The notes under the pieces were generated by a model that searched no databases, had not been told where the DNA came from, and saw only the letters and a list, made by a program, of their open reading frames with translations. A program made the position numbers and the translations under genes. DNA of 64,000 nt, taken from contig JASGIG010000001.1 of NCBI GenBank assembly GCA_047602055.1, forward strand, positions 4,712,001 through 4,776,000, read 5' to 3'. Source of the stretch: JAODBQ01 sp047602055 (GTDB taxonomy: Bacteria; Actinomycetota; Acidimicrobiia; Acidimicrobiales; Ilumatobacteraceae). Shown one piece after another: positions 33,182-41,912 of the stretch (position 1 is the first letter of the stretch; every line of letters begins with the position of its first letter).

Positions 33182-34236
33182 TTCACACCGTCGACGATCT
33201 GGCGCAGGGTCTCGATCTGCTCGACGGCGTTCGGGCCGACCGGGTTGACCGACAGCACCGTGACGCCGGCCTCCTTGTAGGCGCCGACGCGCTCCTTGAT
33301 GAGGCTCTTCGGGCCGACGAGGTGCGACGCCTCCAGCCACTCGGTCGGGATCTTCGCCGCGGCCTCGTCCTTCTTGCCCTCCAGGTACAGGTCCTGGATC
33401 TCGACGGCCTCCTTCTCGAAGCCGTAGTCGCGGCAGATGTCGTTGTAGAAGTTCTTGCCGCGCGCCCCCATCCCGCCGACGTACAGCGCCGCGTTCGGGC
33501 GGGCCAGGTCGAGGATCTGCTGCTGCTTGTCACCGACGATGTCCTCGCCGATCGCCAGCATCCCGCCGGCGGAGATCTCCAGCGGCTTGCGGCTCGGGTC
33601 GCGCTTGGCCGTGCCGGCCTTGAGCTGGTCGCCCCACACCTGCTGGAAGCGCTCCGGGAAGAACATCACCGGCAGCCAGCCGTCGGCCAGCTCGGCGGTG
33701 GCCTTCACGCTCAGGCCCTTGAGCGACGCCCACCAGATCGGGATGTCCTTGCGGACCGGGTGGTTGATCAGCTTCAGCGGCTTGCCCAGGCCCGTCCCCT
33801 CACCTGCCGGCAGCGGCACGTCGACGGTCTGGCCGTGGTACTCGAACTTCTCCTCGCGTGCCCAGATCATCCGGCAGGACTCGATGTACTCCTTGATCCG
33901 CTGCATCGGCTTGTCGTACGGCACGCCGTGGAAGCCCTCGATCACCTGCGGGCCGCTGGCGCCGAGGCCGAGGATGAACCGGCCGTCGCTGACGTAGTCG
34001 CAGCCGGCGGCGGTCATCGCCATCAGCGCCGCGGTGCGCGAGTAGACGTTGACGATGCCGGTGCCGATCTCGACCCGCTCGGTCTTGGCCGCCAGGTAGC
34101 CGACCTGGCTGATCGCGTCGAAGCTGTACGCCTCGGCCACCCAGACCTGGTCCAGACCCGCCTTCTCCAGCTCGACCACCCGGTCGACCGCTTCCTTGAA
34201 CCCGCCTGCGTAGTTGATCGCCATCGAGAGCTTCAT
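33178..34236 (-). CDS. LLM class F420-dependent oxidoreductase
   Basis: A 352-residue TIM-barrel flavin/F420 oxidoreductase of the bacterial luciferase-like family. ELEKAGLDQVWVAEAYSFDAIS near residue 25 is the opening of this actinobacterial subgroup, RVEIGTGIVNVYSRTAALMAMTA near 55-78 the second strand, and GRFILGLGASGPQVIEGFHG near 90 the F420-binding region. It heads an operon with a beta-lactamase-like protein and a hydrolase. A TACAGT box lies 7 bases before the ATG. The nearby fbiD gene supports F420 as the cofactor. Substrate not predictable. Confidence 0.9.
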   Translation of the reverse strand: MKLSMAINYAGGFKEAVDRVVELEKAGLDQVWVAEAYSFDAISQVGYLAAKTERVEIGTGIVNVYSRTAALMAMTAAGCDYVSDGRFILGLGASGPQVIEGFHGVPYDKPMQRIKEYIESCRMIWAREEKFEYHGQTVDVPLPAGEGTGLGKPLKLINHPVRKDIPIWWASLKGLSVKATAELADGWLPVMFFPERFQQVWGDQLKAGTAKRDPSRKPLEISAGGMLAIGEDIVGDKQQQILDLARPNAALYVGGMGARGKNFYNDICRDYGFEKEAVEIQDLYLEGKKDEAAAKIPTEWLEASHLVGPKSLIKERVGAYKEAGVTVLSVNPVGPNAVEQIETLRQIVDGVK

Positions 34237-34243
34237 CCGCCGG

Positions 34244-34249
34244 ACTGTA
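34244..34249 (-). promoter_or_regulatory. Predicted -10 box of the LLM operon
   Basis: TACAGT on the minus strand, 7 bases before ATG 34236. Confidence 0.55.
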
Positions 34250-34289
34250 GGTGCCCCCACCCGGCTCCACCCGATCGAGCCGGGGCGCC

Positions 34290-34626
34290 TCCGAGTCGCT
34301 TGCGTTGGTCCGAGTCGGTGATGTTGGTGCGAGTCGCTGGCGTTGGTGCGAGTCGTCGGCGTTGGACAGTCCCGCACGTACGACTCGAACCAGCACGTGC
34401 GACTCGGAGCGACGGTTGGCGTCAGCGGGTCACCGGTCCGACGTGCGGCGAGCGCCGAAGCGAAGCGGCGGCGGCGGCGAGCACGGCAGGCGCAGGGAGC
34501 GGCTCCGCCCCCACCGCAGCACGATCAGCACAGCACCGATCCAACATGCGGCGAGCGCCGAAGCGAAGCGGCGGCGGCGAGCACGGCAGGCGCAGGGAGG
34601 GGCTCCGCCCCCACCGCAGCACGATC
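34290..34626. repeat. Gene-free stretch packed with family E and family F repeats
   Basis: From 34290 to 34366 a unit CGAGTCG-N4-GCGTTGGT is repeated four times at 18-20 bases, followed by the reverse word CGACTCG at 34380 and 34401. Then an about 80-base unit occurs twice in the same direction, 34446-34526 and 34549-34626, containing CGGCGAGCGCCGAAGCG and the hairpin GGAGCGGCTCC. The second copy ends at the stop codon of larE. I see no gene in 34237-34624. Confidence 0.85.
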
Positions 34627-35410
34627 AAGAACGGTTGAGGTTGCCGGATCGGAAGCCGGCGAGGTCGAGCGTCACGTAGCGATAGCCGCAGCGCTCGACG
34701 GCGTCGACGATCTGCTCGTGCAGCGACGCTGCCCGCACCAGCTCGCCGGTCGGCAGCTCGATGCGCGCCGTGTCGCCGTAGTGGCGGACGCGCAGCTGGC
34801 CGAAGCCGAGCCGGCGCAGCGCGGCCTCGGCCCGCTCCACCTGGCCGAGGAGGCTGACCGTCACCTCGGTGCCGTACGGGATGCGGCTCGCCAGGCAGGC
34901 AGCGGCGGGCTTGTCCGCCGTGCGCAGCCCCATCTCTCGCGAGACCGCTCGGACATCGGCCTTGGTGAACCCGGCGACGACCAGGGGGAACACGGCACCA
35001 CGCTCGCCGGCGGCGCGCTGGCCCGGTCGGTGGTCGCCGAGGTCGTCGACGTTGACGCCGAGCACCACCGTCGCCCCGTCGGCCGCGGCGATCGGGCCGA
35101 CGACGTCCATCAGCTCGGCCTTGCAGTGATAGCAGCGGTCGACGTCATTGGCCCGGTAGGCGGCGCGGGCCATCTCGTCGGTGACGACCGGCGTCCAGCG
35201 CAGCCCCCACTCGGCGGCCAGCGCCCGGCAGTCGGCCGCCTCGTCACCGGCCAGCGACGGCGACACCGCGGTCACGGCGTGCGCAGCATCCGGACCGAGC
35301 GTGCGGTGCGCGACGGCAGCGAGGAACGCACTGTCCGCGCCGCCGGAGAAGGCGACCACCACCCGCCCCAGCCGCCGCAGCTCGCACTCGAGCGCACCGA
35401 GCTTGTCCAC
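34625..35410 (-). CDS. larE: ATP-dependent sacrificial sulfur transferase LarE
   Basis: A 261-residue PP-loop enzyme that activates a carboxylate with ATP and donates sulfur from its own cysteine when making the nickel-pincer nucleotide of lactate racemase-type enzymes. SGGADS at residues 22-27 is the PP-loop. AACLASRIPYG has Cys172, at the position of the sacrificial Cys176 of Lactobacillus LarE. RCYHCK (92-97) is also typical. larA, larB and larC are not in the window, so the partner genes are elsewhere or the protein serves another sulfur transfer. A TAGGTT box precedes the GTG start by 7 bases. Confidence 0.88.
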   Translation of the reverse strand: MDKLGALECELRRLGRVVVAFSGGADSAFLAAVAHRTLGPDAAHAVTAVSPSLAGDEAADCRALAAEWGLRWTPVVTDEMARAAYRANDVDRCYHCKAELMDVVGPIAAADGATVVLGVNVDDLGDHRPGQRAAGERGAVFPLVVAGFTKADVRAVSREMGLRTADKPAAACLASRIPYGTEVTVSLLGQVERAEAALRRLGFGQLRVRHYGDTARIELPTGELVRAASLHEQIVDAVERCGYRYVTLDLAGFRSGNLNRS

Positions 35411-35417
35411 CGCCCCG

Positions 35418-35423
35418 AACCTA
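35418..35423 (-). promoter_or_regulatory. Predicted -10 box of larE
   Basis: TAGGTT on the minus strand, 7 bases before GTG 35410. Confidence 0.5.
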
Positions 35424-35478
35424 ATCGGCCGACGCGGGCCGCGGATCGTCCCACCGGCGCTTCACATCCCGGACCGCG

Positions 35479-36414
35479 TCACCAGTCGACGTCCTCGCAG
35501 GCGTGGTCGACGCTCGACTCGACCTGCAGCGTGGCGTGGGCAAGGCCGAAGCGGTCCTGCAGCAGATGGCGGGCGTCGTCGAGCACGGCCTGGGAGGTGT
35601 GGCCGGTGGCGACGACGAGGTGCGCGGTGAGCACGTCCATCTCGCTGGTCAGCGTCCAGACGTGCAGGTCGTGGACGTCGGCGACACCGGGACGGTCCAG
35701 CAACGCGCCACGCACGTCGTCGATGACGATCCCCTGCGGCGCGGCCTGGACCAGCACCCGCACCGCATCGCGCCCCAGCCGCCACGCCCTGGGCAGGATG
35801 AACAGGCCGATGCCGGCGCCGACGATTGGGTCCACCCAGCCCCAGCCGGTCACCCACATCACCACCGCGGCCACGACGACGCCGGCCGAGCCGAGCATGT
35901 CGCTCATCACCTCCAGGTAGGCGCCGCGCAGGTTGAGGCTCTCCTTGGCCCCTTCGCGCAGCAGCAGGAACGACACGACGTTGACGGCGAGGCCGAGCAG
36001 GCCGACGACGAACACCGGCAGCGAGGCGATCTCCGGCGGGTCGGACAGGCGCTCGATCGCCTCGTACAGGACGTAGCCGGCGACGGCGAACAGCAGCACG
36101 GCGTTGGCCAGCGCGGCGAGGATCTCCAGGCGGTACAGGCCGAACGTGCGGTGCTCGGCGTGCCGGGTGCGGTTCGCCGCGCTGATCGCCGCCAGCGCCA
36201 TGCCCATCCCGAGTGCGTCGGTGGCCATGTGCCCGGCGTCGGACAGCAGGGCCAGCGAGGACGTGGCGATGCCGACGACCACCTGGACGACCAGGAACGC
36301 CACGATCAGCAGGAACGACAACCGCAGCCGCCCGGCATGGCGCGCCCCGGCGCGGGCACCGCCGCCGTGCGCATGGTCGTGGTGGTGACCGCTCACGCGC
36401 GAACCGCCCGCCAT
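35479..36414 (-). CDS. Cation diffusion facilitator (zinc/divalent metal exporter)
   Basis: A 311-residue CDF membrane transporter that exchanges protons for Zn2+, Co2+ or similar. A His-rich N-terminus (HHHDHAHG, residues 10-17) binds metal. Six helices follow; LLSDAGHMATDALG near residue 55 holds the TM2 HxxxD metal site and YLEVMSDMLGSAGVV near 170 the TM5 site. The C-terminal cytoplasmic domain contains DVHDLHVWTLTSEMDVLTAHL and ends in HACEDVDW. ATG 36414 is used; GTG 36396 is possible but would remove residues before the His stretch. It runs toward larE, 69 bases apart. Confidence 0.92.
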   Translation of the reverse strand: MAGGSRVSGHHHDHAHGGGARAGARHAGRLRLSFLLIVAFLVVQVVVGIATSSLALLSDAGHMATDALGMGMALAAISAANRTRHAEHRTFGLYRLEILAALANAVLLFAVAGYVLYEAIERLSDPPEIASLPVFVVGLLGLAVNVVSFLLLREGAKESLNLRGAYLEVMSDMLGSAGVVVAAVVMWVTGWGWVDPIVGAGIGLFILPRAWRLGRDAVRVLVQAAPQGIVIDDVRGALLDRPGVADVHDLHVWTLTSEMDVLTAHLVVATGHTSQAVLDDARHLLQDRFGLAHATLQVESSVDHACEDVDW

Positions 36415-36517
36415 CTCATCGGACCATTGTGGACGACGCCACCCACCCCTGTCCTGGGAGCGACTCCCAGCACGACTCGATGCGGCGCCAGGGGCGCCGA
36501 TCGGCCACGATCGCGGC

Positions 36518-37749
36518 ATGGAATCTGAGGCTTGGATCATCGACGCCGTTCGTTCGCCGCGCGGCAAGGGCAAGGAGAACGGGGCGCTGCACAACGTCCA
36601 CCCCCAACGGATCCTGGCCCAGGTGCTCAACGGGTTGCGCGACCGCAACGGGTTCGACACCGGCGAGGTCGACGACGTCGTCATGGGCTGCGGCGCCGGC
36701 AGCGGCGACCACTCGATGGACATCGCCCGCATGGCCGCGCTCGACGCCGGCTGGTCGCTCGACGCGCCGGGCGTCACCCTCAACCGCTTCTGCGGCTCCG
36801 GCCAGCAGGCCGTCAACTTCGCCGCCGCCGGCATCCGCGCCGGGTTCCAGGACATCGTCGTCGCCGGCGGCGTGGAGAGCATGAGCCGCCCGGCGCCGGC
36901 CCACGTCGACGGCTTCACCGCCAACAACAAGCACCTGCGCGACCAGTACAACATGGTCGCCCAGGGCATTTCCGCCGACCTGATCGCCACCGTCGAGGGC
37001 TTCACCGCGAGGAGTGCGACGCCCTCGCCGTCGACAGCCAGGCCCGTTGCGCCGTCGCCCTGCAGGAGGGCCGCTTCGACCGGGCGCTCATCCCGATCTT
37101 CCACGACGACGGCACGCTCGCCCTCGACAAGGAAGAGTTCCCCCGCCCCGGCACCACGCTGGAGAGCCTGGCCAAGCTCAACCCGTCGTTCGAGGCGATG
37201 GGCGCGATGACCAACAACGACGGCTCCGGCCTGACCATCGACCAGACCGCGCTGCTCGCCTATCCCGGCCACGAGAAGATCAACCACGTCCACCACGGCG
37301 GCAACTCGTCGGGCGTCGTCGACGGTGCGTCGGCGGTGCTCGTCGCCTCGCCGGATGCCGCCAGGGCCCATGGCTGGACGCCCCGCGCCCGGATCGTCAT
37401 GACCGCTGTCGCCGGTACCGAGCCGGTGATCATGCTCACCGCCCCCGGCCCGGCCACCAAGCGGGTGCTGAAGAAGGCCGGGATGACCCTCGACGACATC
37501 GACCTCATCGAGGTCAACGAGGCGTTCGCCTCGGTGGTGCTCAAGTTCCTGCGCGACACCGGCGCCGACTGGAGCAAGTGCAACGTCAACGGCGGGGCGA
37601 TGGCCCTCGGTCACCCGATCGGCGCCACCGGCGGCATGCTCATCGGCACCGTCCTCGACGAGCTCGAGCGTCAGGACAAGCAGCTCGGCCTGGTGACGAT
37701 GTGCACCGGCGGCGGCATGGCCACCGCCACCATCATCGAGCGAATCTAG
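36518..37749 (+). pseudogene. Thiolase (acetyl-CoA C-acetyltransferase) with a single frameshift
   Basis: The first frame gives residues 1-163 of a normal thiolase: DAVRSPRGKGKENGALH, LNRFCGSGQQAVNF with the nucleophile Cys, GGVESMSR. At 37001-37010 the frame must shift, because TTCACCGCGAGGAG lacks one C compared with FTREECDALAVDSQ. The second frame then continues to a complete C-terminus: NEAFASVV, GGAMALGHPIGATGG (catalytic His) and MCTGGGMATA (second Cys). All catalytic residues are intact and only one base is missing, so the original gene encoded about 410 residues. It lies upstream of the 2-oxoacid dehydrogenase operon and could cleave its downstream products. Confidence 0.85.
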
Positions 37750-37794
37750 TTTCGACGCTCGATTCGCTCGCTCATCTCGGTCGAGCTTCGAAGA

Positions 37795-37809
37795 GCGACC
37801 TTCGGTCGC
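37795..37809. terminator. Short hairpin after the thiolase gene
   Basis: GCGACC-TTC-GGTCGC, a 6-base stem with a small loop, 46 bases past the thiolase stop and 55 bases before bkdA. No T-run; a weak terminator at best. Confidence 0.35.
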
Positions 37810-37863
37810 ACCCAGCTTTCAGCCGGCGCGTTTGCCTGTTGCTGAGCGGGGCATGATGGTGGG

Positions 37864-39132
37864 GTGATCGACGAGGATCCGGTTCGGCCGCAGGTCGGCA
37901 TCCCCGGCGTCACGCCGCTGCAGCTGCGCATCCCCGTGCCGTCGGCGCGGCCGGGTCATCACTCGACGTTCGCCGAGCAGCGCATCGGTCCGGCGGGCGC
38001 ATTGCGCCGGCCGCCGATCGACGTGCCGGCGCGCGACATCCTCCCGCTCGGCAACTCGATGATCCGGGTGCTCGACGACGACGGCAACGCCGTCGGCGAG
38101 TGGGCCGGCACCCTCGACGCCGACCAGCTCCGCCAGGGCCTGCGCGACATGTTGACGACCAGGGCGTTCGACGCCCGCATGCTGCGCGCCCACCGCCAGG
38201 GCAAGACGTCGTTCTACGTGCAGTCGCTCGGCGAGGAGGCGATCGCCTGTGCCCACCGCGTCGCCCTGTCGCAGGGTGACATGTGCTTCCCGACCTATCG
38301 CCAGCAGGGCCTGCTGATCGCCGGTGGCTACCAGCTCGTCGACATGGTCTGCCAGGTGCTGTCGAACAGCCGGGACCCGATGAAGGGTCGCCAGCTGCCG
38401 GTGATGTACTCGTCGAAGGACCACGGCTTCTTCACGATCTCCGGCAACCTCGGCACGCAGTTCGTCCAGGGCGTCGGCTGGGCGATGGCCTCGGCGCTGG
38501 CCGGCGACACGAAGATCGCCTCGGCGTGGATCGGCGACGGCGCCACCGCTGAGTCGGACTTCCACGCGGCGATGGTCTTCGCCTCGACGTACCACGCGCC
38601 GGTGATCCTCAACATCGTCAACAACCAGTGGGCGATCTCGACGTTCCAGGGCTTCGCCCGCGGCGACTCGGTGACGTTCGCCTCGCGTGGTCACGGCTTC
38701 GGCATCGCCTCGCTGCGCGCCGACGGCAACGACTACCTCGCCGTCCACGCCGTGTCGCAGTGGGCGGCAGAGCGGGCCCGCAGCAACTGCGGGCCGACGC
38801 TGATCGAGTGGGTGACATACCGCGCCGGCGCCCACTCCACGTCGGACGACCCGTCCGTCTACCGCCCCGCCGACGAGGCCAAGCGCTGGCCGCTCGGCGA
38901 CCCGATCGAGCGCCTCAAGGACCACCTCATCCGCATCGGCGCGTGGACCGACGACGAGCACGCCGCGCTGGTCGCCGACGTCGACGAGACGGTCCGGCTG
39001 GCCGCCGAGGAGGCCGAGTCGTACGGCACGCTGCACAGCGGCGCCCCGCCGAGCCCGGCGACGATGTTCGAGGACGTCTACGCCACCGTGCCGCCCCACC
39101 TCCTCCGCCAGCGCCAGCGAGCAGGCTTCTGA
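37864..39132 (+). CDS. bkdA: Branched-chain 2-oxoacid dehydrogenase E1 component, alpha subunit
   Basis: Thiamine-diphosphate-dependent decarboxylase subunit. The 422-residue protein has the E1alpha core with FYVQSLGEEAIACAHRVAL near residue 118, FPTYRQQGLLIAGG near 140, and the ThDP motif IGDGATAESDF...NNQWAIS near 220-255 (GDG start, NN end). RGHGFGIASLRADGND is the phosphorylation-loop region of the BCKDH type, and a long N-terminal extension (about 75 residues) also fits BCKDH rather than pyruvate dehydrogenase. GTG 37864 is the first start. E1beta, E2 and E3 follow in order. Confidence 0.93.
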   Translation: MIDEDPVRPQVGIPGVTPLQLRIPVPSARPGHHSTFAEQRIGPAGALRRPPIDVPARDILPLGNSMIRVLDDDGNAVGEWAGTLDADQLRQGLRDMLTTRAFDARMLRAHRQGKTSFYVQSLGEEAIACAHRVALSQGDMCFPTYRQQGLLIAGGYQLVDMVCQVLSNSRDPMKGRQLPVMYSSKDHGFFTISGNLGTQFVQGVGWAMASALAGDTKIASAWIGDGATAESDFHAAMVFASTYHAPVILNIVNNQWAISTFQGFARGDSVTFASRGHGFGIASLRADGNDYLAVHAVSQWAAERARSNCGPTLIEWVTYRAGAHSTSDDPSVYRPADEAKRWPLGDPIERLKDHLIRIGAWTDDEHAALVADVDETVRLAAEEAESYGTLHSGAPPSPATMFEDVYATVPPHLLRQRQRAGF

Positions 39133-39322
39133 TGTTTCGGCCGCCGACGTTCGTCGCGCCGTGGGGGTGGTGCGGAGGGGGCGCTGCCCGATCCTCCGCT
39201 GTGCCCCGACTCGCGGCGCGTGAGGCGCACAGCAAGCTGAGTGCGGCCGCAGGCCGATCCTCGAAGCTCGACCGAACGGCGAGAGCGAACGCGGCGACCG
39301 AACGAGGGAGGTCGAAACGCCC

Positions 39323-40336
39323 ATGCCTGCCATGACGATGATCGAGGCGATCCGCGACGCGCATGCGGTGGCGATGGACCTCGACGAGCGGGTCGTCGTG
39401 TTCGGCGAGGACGTCGGCTACTTCGGCGGCGTGTTCCGCTGCACCCAGGGCCTGCAGCAGCGCTTCGGCGACCACCGTTGCTTCGACGCCCCGATCAACG
39501 AGCTGGGCATCGTCGGCGCGGCGATCGGCATGGCCGCGTACGGGCTGCGACCGTGCGTCGAGATCCAGTTCGCCGACTACGTGTACCCGGCCTACGACCA
39601 GATCGCCTCCGAGGCCGCCCGGCTGCGCTATCGCTCGGCCGGCGACTTCACCTGCCCGATGGTCATCCGCATGCCCACCGGCGGCGGGATCTACGGCGGG
39701 CAGACGCACTCGCAGAGCCCGGAGGCGCTGTTCACCCACGTGTCCGGGTTGAAGACCGTGATCCCGTCGAACCCCTTGGACGCCAAGGGCCTCCTGATCG
39801 CCGCGATCGAGGACGACGACCCGGTGATCTTCCTCGAGCCGAAGCGGCTGTACAACGGTCCGTTCGACGGCCACCACGATCGGCCGGTGGTGCCGTGGGG
39901 CAAGCACGAGCTGAGCGAGGTGCCGTCCGGGCACTACACCGTGCCGCTCGGCTCGGCGCGTCTCCACCGTCCAGGCTCTGAGTTGACGGTGCTGGCCTAC
40001 GGGACGCTGGTCCACGTCGCCGACGCGGCGGCCGGCGAGACCGGCATCGACGCCGAGATCATCGACCTGCGCACACTCGTCCCGCTCGACTTCGACACGA
40101 TCGCCGCGTCCGTGATCAAGACCGGGCGCTGCGTGGTGACCCACGAGGCGACGCTGACGTCGGGCTTCGGCGCCGAGCTGTGCGCGACGATCCAGGAGGA
40201 GCTGCTCTACCACCTGGAGGCGCCGATCGCCCGGGTCACCGGCTGGGACACGCCGTACCCGCACGCCCACGAGTGGCGCTACTTCCCCGGCCCGCAACGC
40301 CTCGGCGAGGCGATGAAGGCGACGATGGCGGCGTGA
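39323..40336 (+). CDS. bkdB: Branched-chain 2-oxoacid dehydrogenase E1 component, beta subunit
   Basis: Partner of E1alpha in oxidative decarboxylation of the 2-oxoacids of Val, Leu and Ile. The 337-residue protein shows VVFGEDVGYFGGVFRCTQGL near residue 25, FDAPINELGIVGAAIGMA near 55, EIQFADYVYPAYDQI near 80, and YGTLVHVADAA plus DLRTLVPLDFDTI in the C-terminal domain, all standard. A GGAGGT Shine-Dalgarno lies about 12 bases before ATG 39323. The 190-base gap from bkdA holds no gene; it has GC-rich direct words but no repeat copy that I can place. Confidence 0.95.
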   Translation: MPAMTMIEAIRDAHAVAMDLDERVVVFGEDVGYFGGVFRCTQGLQQRFGDHRCFDAPINELGIVGAAIGMAAYGLRPCVEIQFADYVYPAYDQIASEAARLRYRSAGDFTCPMVIRMPTGGGIYGGQTHSQSPEALFTHVSGLKTVIPSNPLDAKGLLIAAIEDDDPVIFLEPKRLYNGPFDGHHDRPVVPWGKHELSEVPSGHYTVPLGSARLHRPGSELTVLAYGTLVHVADAAAGETGIDAEIIDLRTLVPLDFDTIAASVIKTGRCVVTHEATLTSGFGAELCATIQEELLYHLEAPIARVTGWDTPYPHAHEWRYFPGPQRLGEAMKATMAA

Positions 40337-40360
40337 ACGAGCACAGCGAGTCACGCCGGA

Positions 40361-40434
40361 CGGCCGAGCGACCGCCAGGGAGCCGGACGTCGACGGGAAG
40401 GCGCCCCCGGCGCCGTTGGGGGCGCAGCCCCCGG
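40361..40434. repeat. Family G intergenic repeat, copy 1
   Basis: CGGCCGAGCGACCGCCAGGG and the following GGGGGCGCAGCCCCC hairpin correspond base for base, with scattered changes, to 49297-49372. It lies right after the bkdB stop. Confidence 0.7.
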
Positions 40435-40466
40435 AGGAACGGCGTGAGCGCCCGGCCCGATCCCGT

Positions 40467-40581
40467 CGCGATTCGAGATGTGCCGCCTCCGTGCGCACAT
40501 CTCGAATCGCGTGCAGCCACCGGCGCCGCGCGATGCCAGCGAGATTCGAGATGTGCCGTCCCCGTGCGCACATCTCGAATC
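40467..40581. repeat. Two family B palindromes upstream of bkdC
   Basis: Copy 1 has perfect 17-base arms at 40467-40483 and 40495-40511 around the word ATTCGAGATGTGC, with an 11-base loop. Copy 2 has 14-base arms at 40543-40556 and 40568-40581 and also an 11-base loop. The second arm ends 20 bases before the bkdC start, so a hairpin in the mRNA would sit just ahead of the start codon. Confidence 0.88.
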
Positions 40582-40601
40582 GAGACGAACGGGCGGCTGC
40601 G

Positions 40602-41912
40602 GTGAGCCTGCGCGTGGTGCGGTTGCCGGACGTCGGCGAGGGCGTGGCCGAGGCCGAGCTGGTCAGCTGGCAGGTGGCCGTCGGCGACGCCGTGCACCCC
40701 GACTCCGTGCTCGCCGAGGTGCTCACCGATAAGGCGACCGTCGAGGTCTACTCCCCCGTCGCCGGCCGGGTGGCGTTCCTGCGCGGCGAGGTCGGCGACG
40801 TGCTCGCCATCGGCAGCGATCTCGTCGGCATCGAGACCGACGCCGCCGCCGGCCTCCCGCCGACGCCCGCCCCCACCCACGAGATGAGCGATGAGCCGAA
40901 GACCCCGGTTCACAGCTCATCGCCCGCTCCCACGCCTCCGCCGCCCACCGACGCGATGAGTGATGAGCCGCCCATTTCGGCTCATCGCTCATCGCGACCC
41001 GCCGTGGCGGCACCGCATCACCTGGAGCCGGGGCAGCGGCCGATCGCCGCGCCGGCCGTGCGGCTGCAGGCGCGCGAGGCGGGCGTCGACCTGCGGCTCG
41101 TGCCGGGGACGGGACCCGCCGGGCGGATCACCCACGAGGACCTTGCTTCCTACCTCACCGGCGCCACGACCCCGACCACCACCCGGCGCGCACCGCGGCG
41201 GGCCACCGAGGAGCGGCCCGTCGTCGGGTTGCGCCGGCGGATCGCCGACCGGATGTCGCTCGCCGCGGCGCGGATCCCGCACATCACCTACGTCGACGAG
41301 GTCGACGTCGGCGCGGTCGACGAGCTGCGCCGCACGCTCAACCGCACCCATCCGGACGCGCCACGCCTGACGCTGCTGCCGTTCCTGATGCGGGCGATCG
41401 TCCTCGCCGTCGCCGACCAGCCGCACCTCAACGCGACGTTCGACGACGATGCCGAGTTGCTCACCGTCCACGGTCCCGTGAACGTCGGCATCGCCACGCA
41501 GACCCCGAACGGGCTGCTCGTCCCGGTGGTGCGCGACGCCGACACGCTCGGCCTGTGGGCCAGCGCCGCCGAGGTCGCCCGGGTCAGCGAGGCGGCCCGC
41601 ACCGGGAAGGCGTCACGCGACGAGCTGTCCGGGAGCACGATCACGATCACCTCGCTCGGGGCGCTCGGGGGGCTGGTGACGACGCCGATCATCAACCATC
41701 CGGAGGTCGCCATCGTCGGCGTCAACAAGATGCAGGTCCGCCCGGTGTGGGACGGCCGGCAGTTCCAGCCGCGCACGATGATGAACCTCTCGTCGAGCTT
41801 CGACCACCGCATCGTCGACGGCTGGGACGCGGCCACGTTCGTCCAACGCCTCAAGGCCCTGCTGGAGACGCCGGCGCTGCTGTTCGTCGACCCGCCGGAG
41901 CCGAGCACATGA
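40602..41912 (+). CDS. bkdC: Dihydrolipoyl acyltransferase (E2) of the branched-chain complex
   Basis: Core of the complex: accepts the acyl group on lipoyl-lysine and passes it to CoA. The 436-residue protein has one lipoyl domain (residues 1-80, Lys44 in LTDKATVEV), a Pro/Ser-rich linker (about 85-148), a peripheral-subunit-binding domain (IAAPAVRLQAREAGVDLRLV, about 148-185) and a catalytic domain (205-436) with SFDHRIVDGWDAATF, His and Asp of the active site. Residues about 96-131 of the linker are encoded by two palindromic repeats. GTG 40602 directly precedes the lipoyl domain. The stop overlaps the E3 start (ATGA). Confidence 0.93.
   Translation: MSLRVVRLPDVGEGVAEAELVSWQVAVGDAVHPDSVLAEVLTDKATVEVYSPVAGRVAFLRGEVGDVLAIGSDLVGIETDAAAGLPPTPAPTHEMSDEPKTPVHSSSPAPTPPPPTDAMSDEPPISAHRSSRPAVAAPHHLEPGQRPIAAPAVRLQAREAGVDLRLVPGTGPAGRITHEDLASYLTGATTPTTTRRAPRRATEERPVVGLRRRIADRMSLAAARIPHITYVDEVDVGAVDELRRTLNRTHPDAPRLTLLPFLMRAIVLAVADQPHLNATFDDDAELLTVHGPVNVGIATQTPNGLLVPVVRDADTLGLWASAAEVARVSEAARTGKASRDELSGSTITITSLGALGGLVTTPIINHPEVAIVGVNKMQVRPVWDGRQFQPRTMMNLSSSFDHRIVDGWDAATFVQRLKALLETPALLFVDPPEPST
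40888..40994. repeat. Two palindromes in the coding sequence of the E2 linker (family C)
   Basis: First: GCGATGAGC at 40888-40896 pairs with GCTCATCGC at 40915-40923. Second: a 16-base arm at 40954-40969 pairs with 40979-40994 with one mismatch and a 9-base loop. They encode MSDEPKTPVHSSS and MSDEPPISAHRSS, a visible peptide duplication in the disordered linker, and keep the reading frame. Confidence 0.85.

Noticed and set aside
34290..34366. CRISPR array or coding tandem repeat
   Set aside because: Units are contiguous with no spacers and no open frame of interest crosses them.
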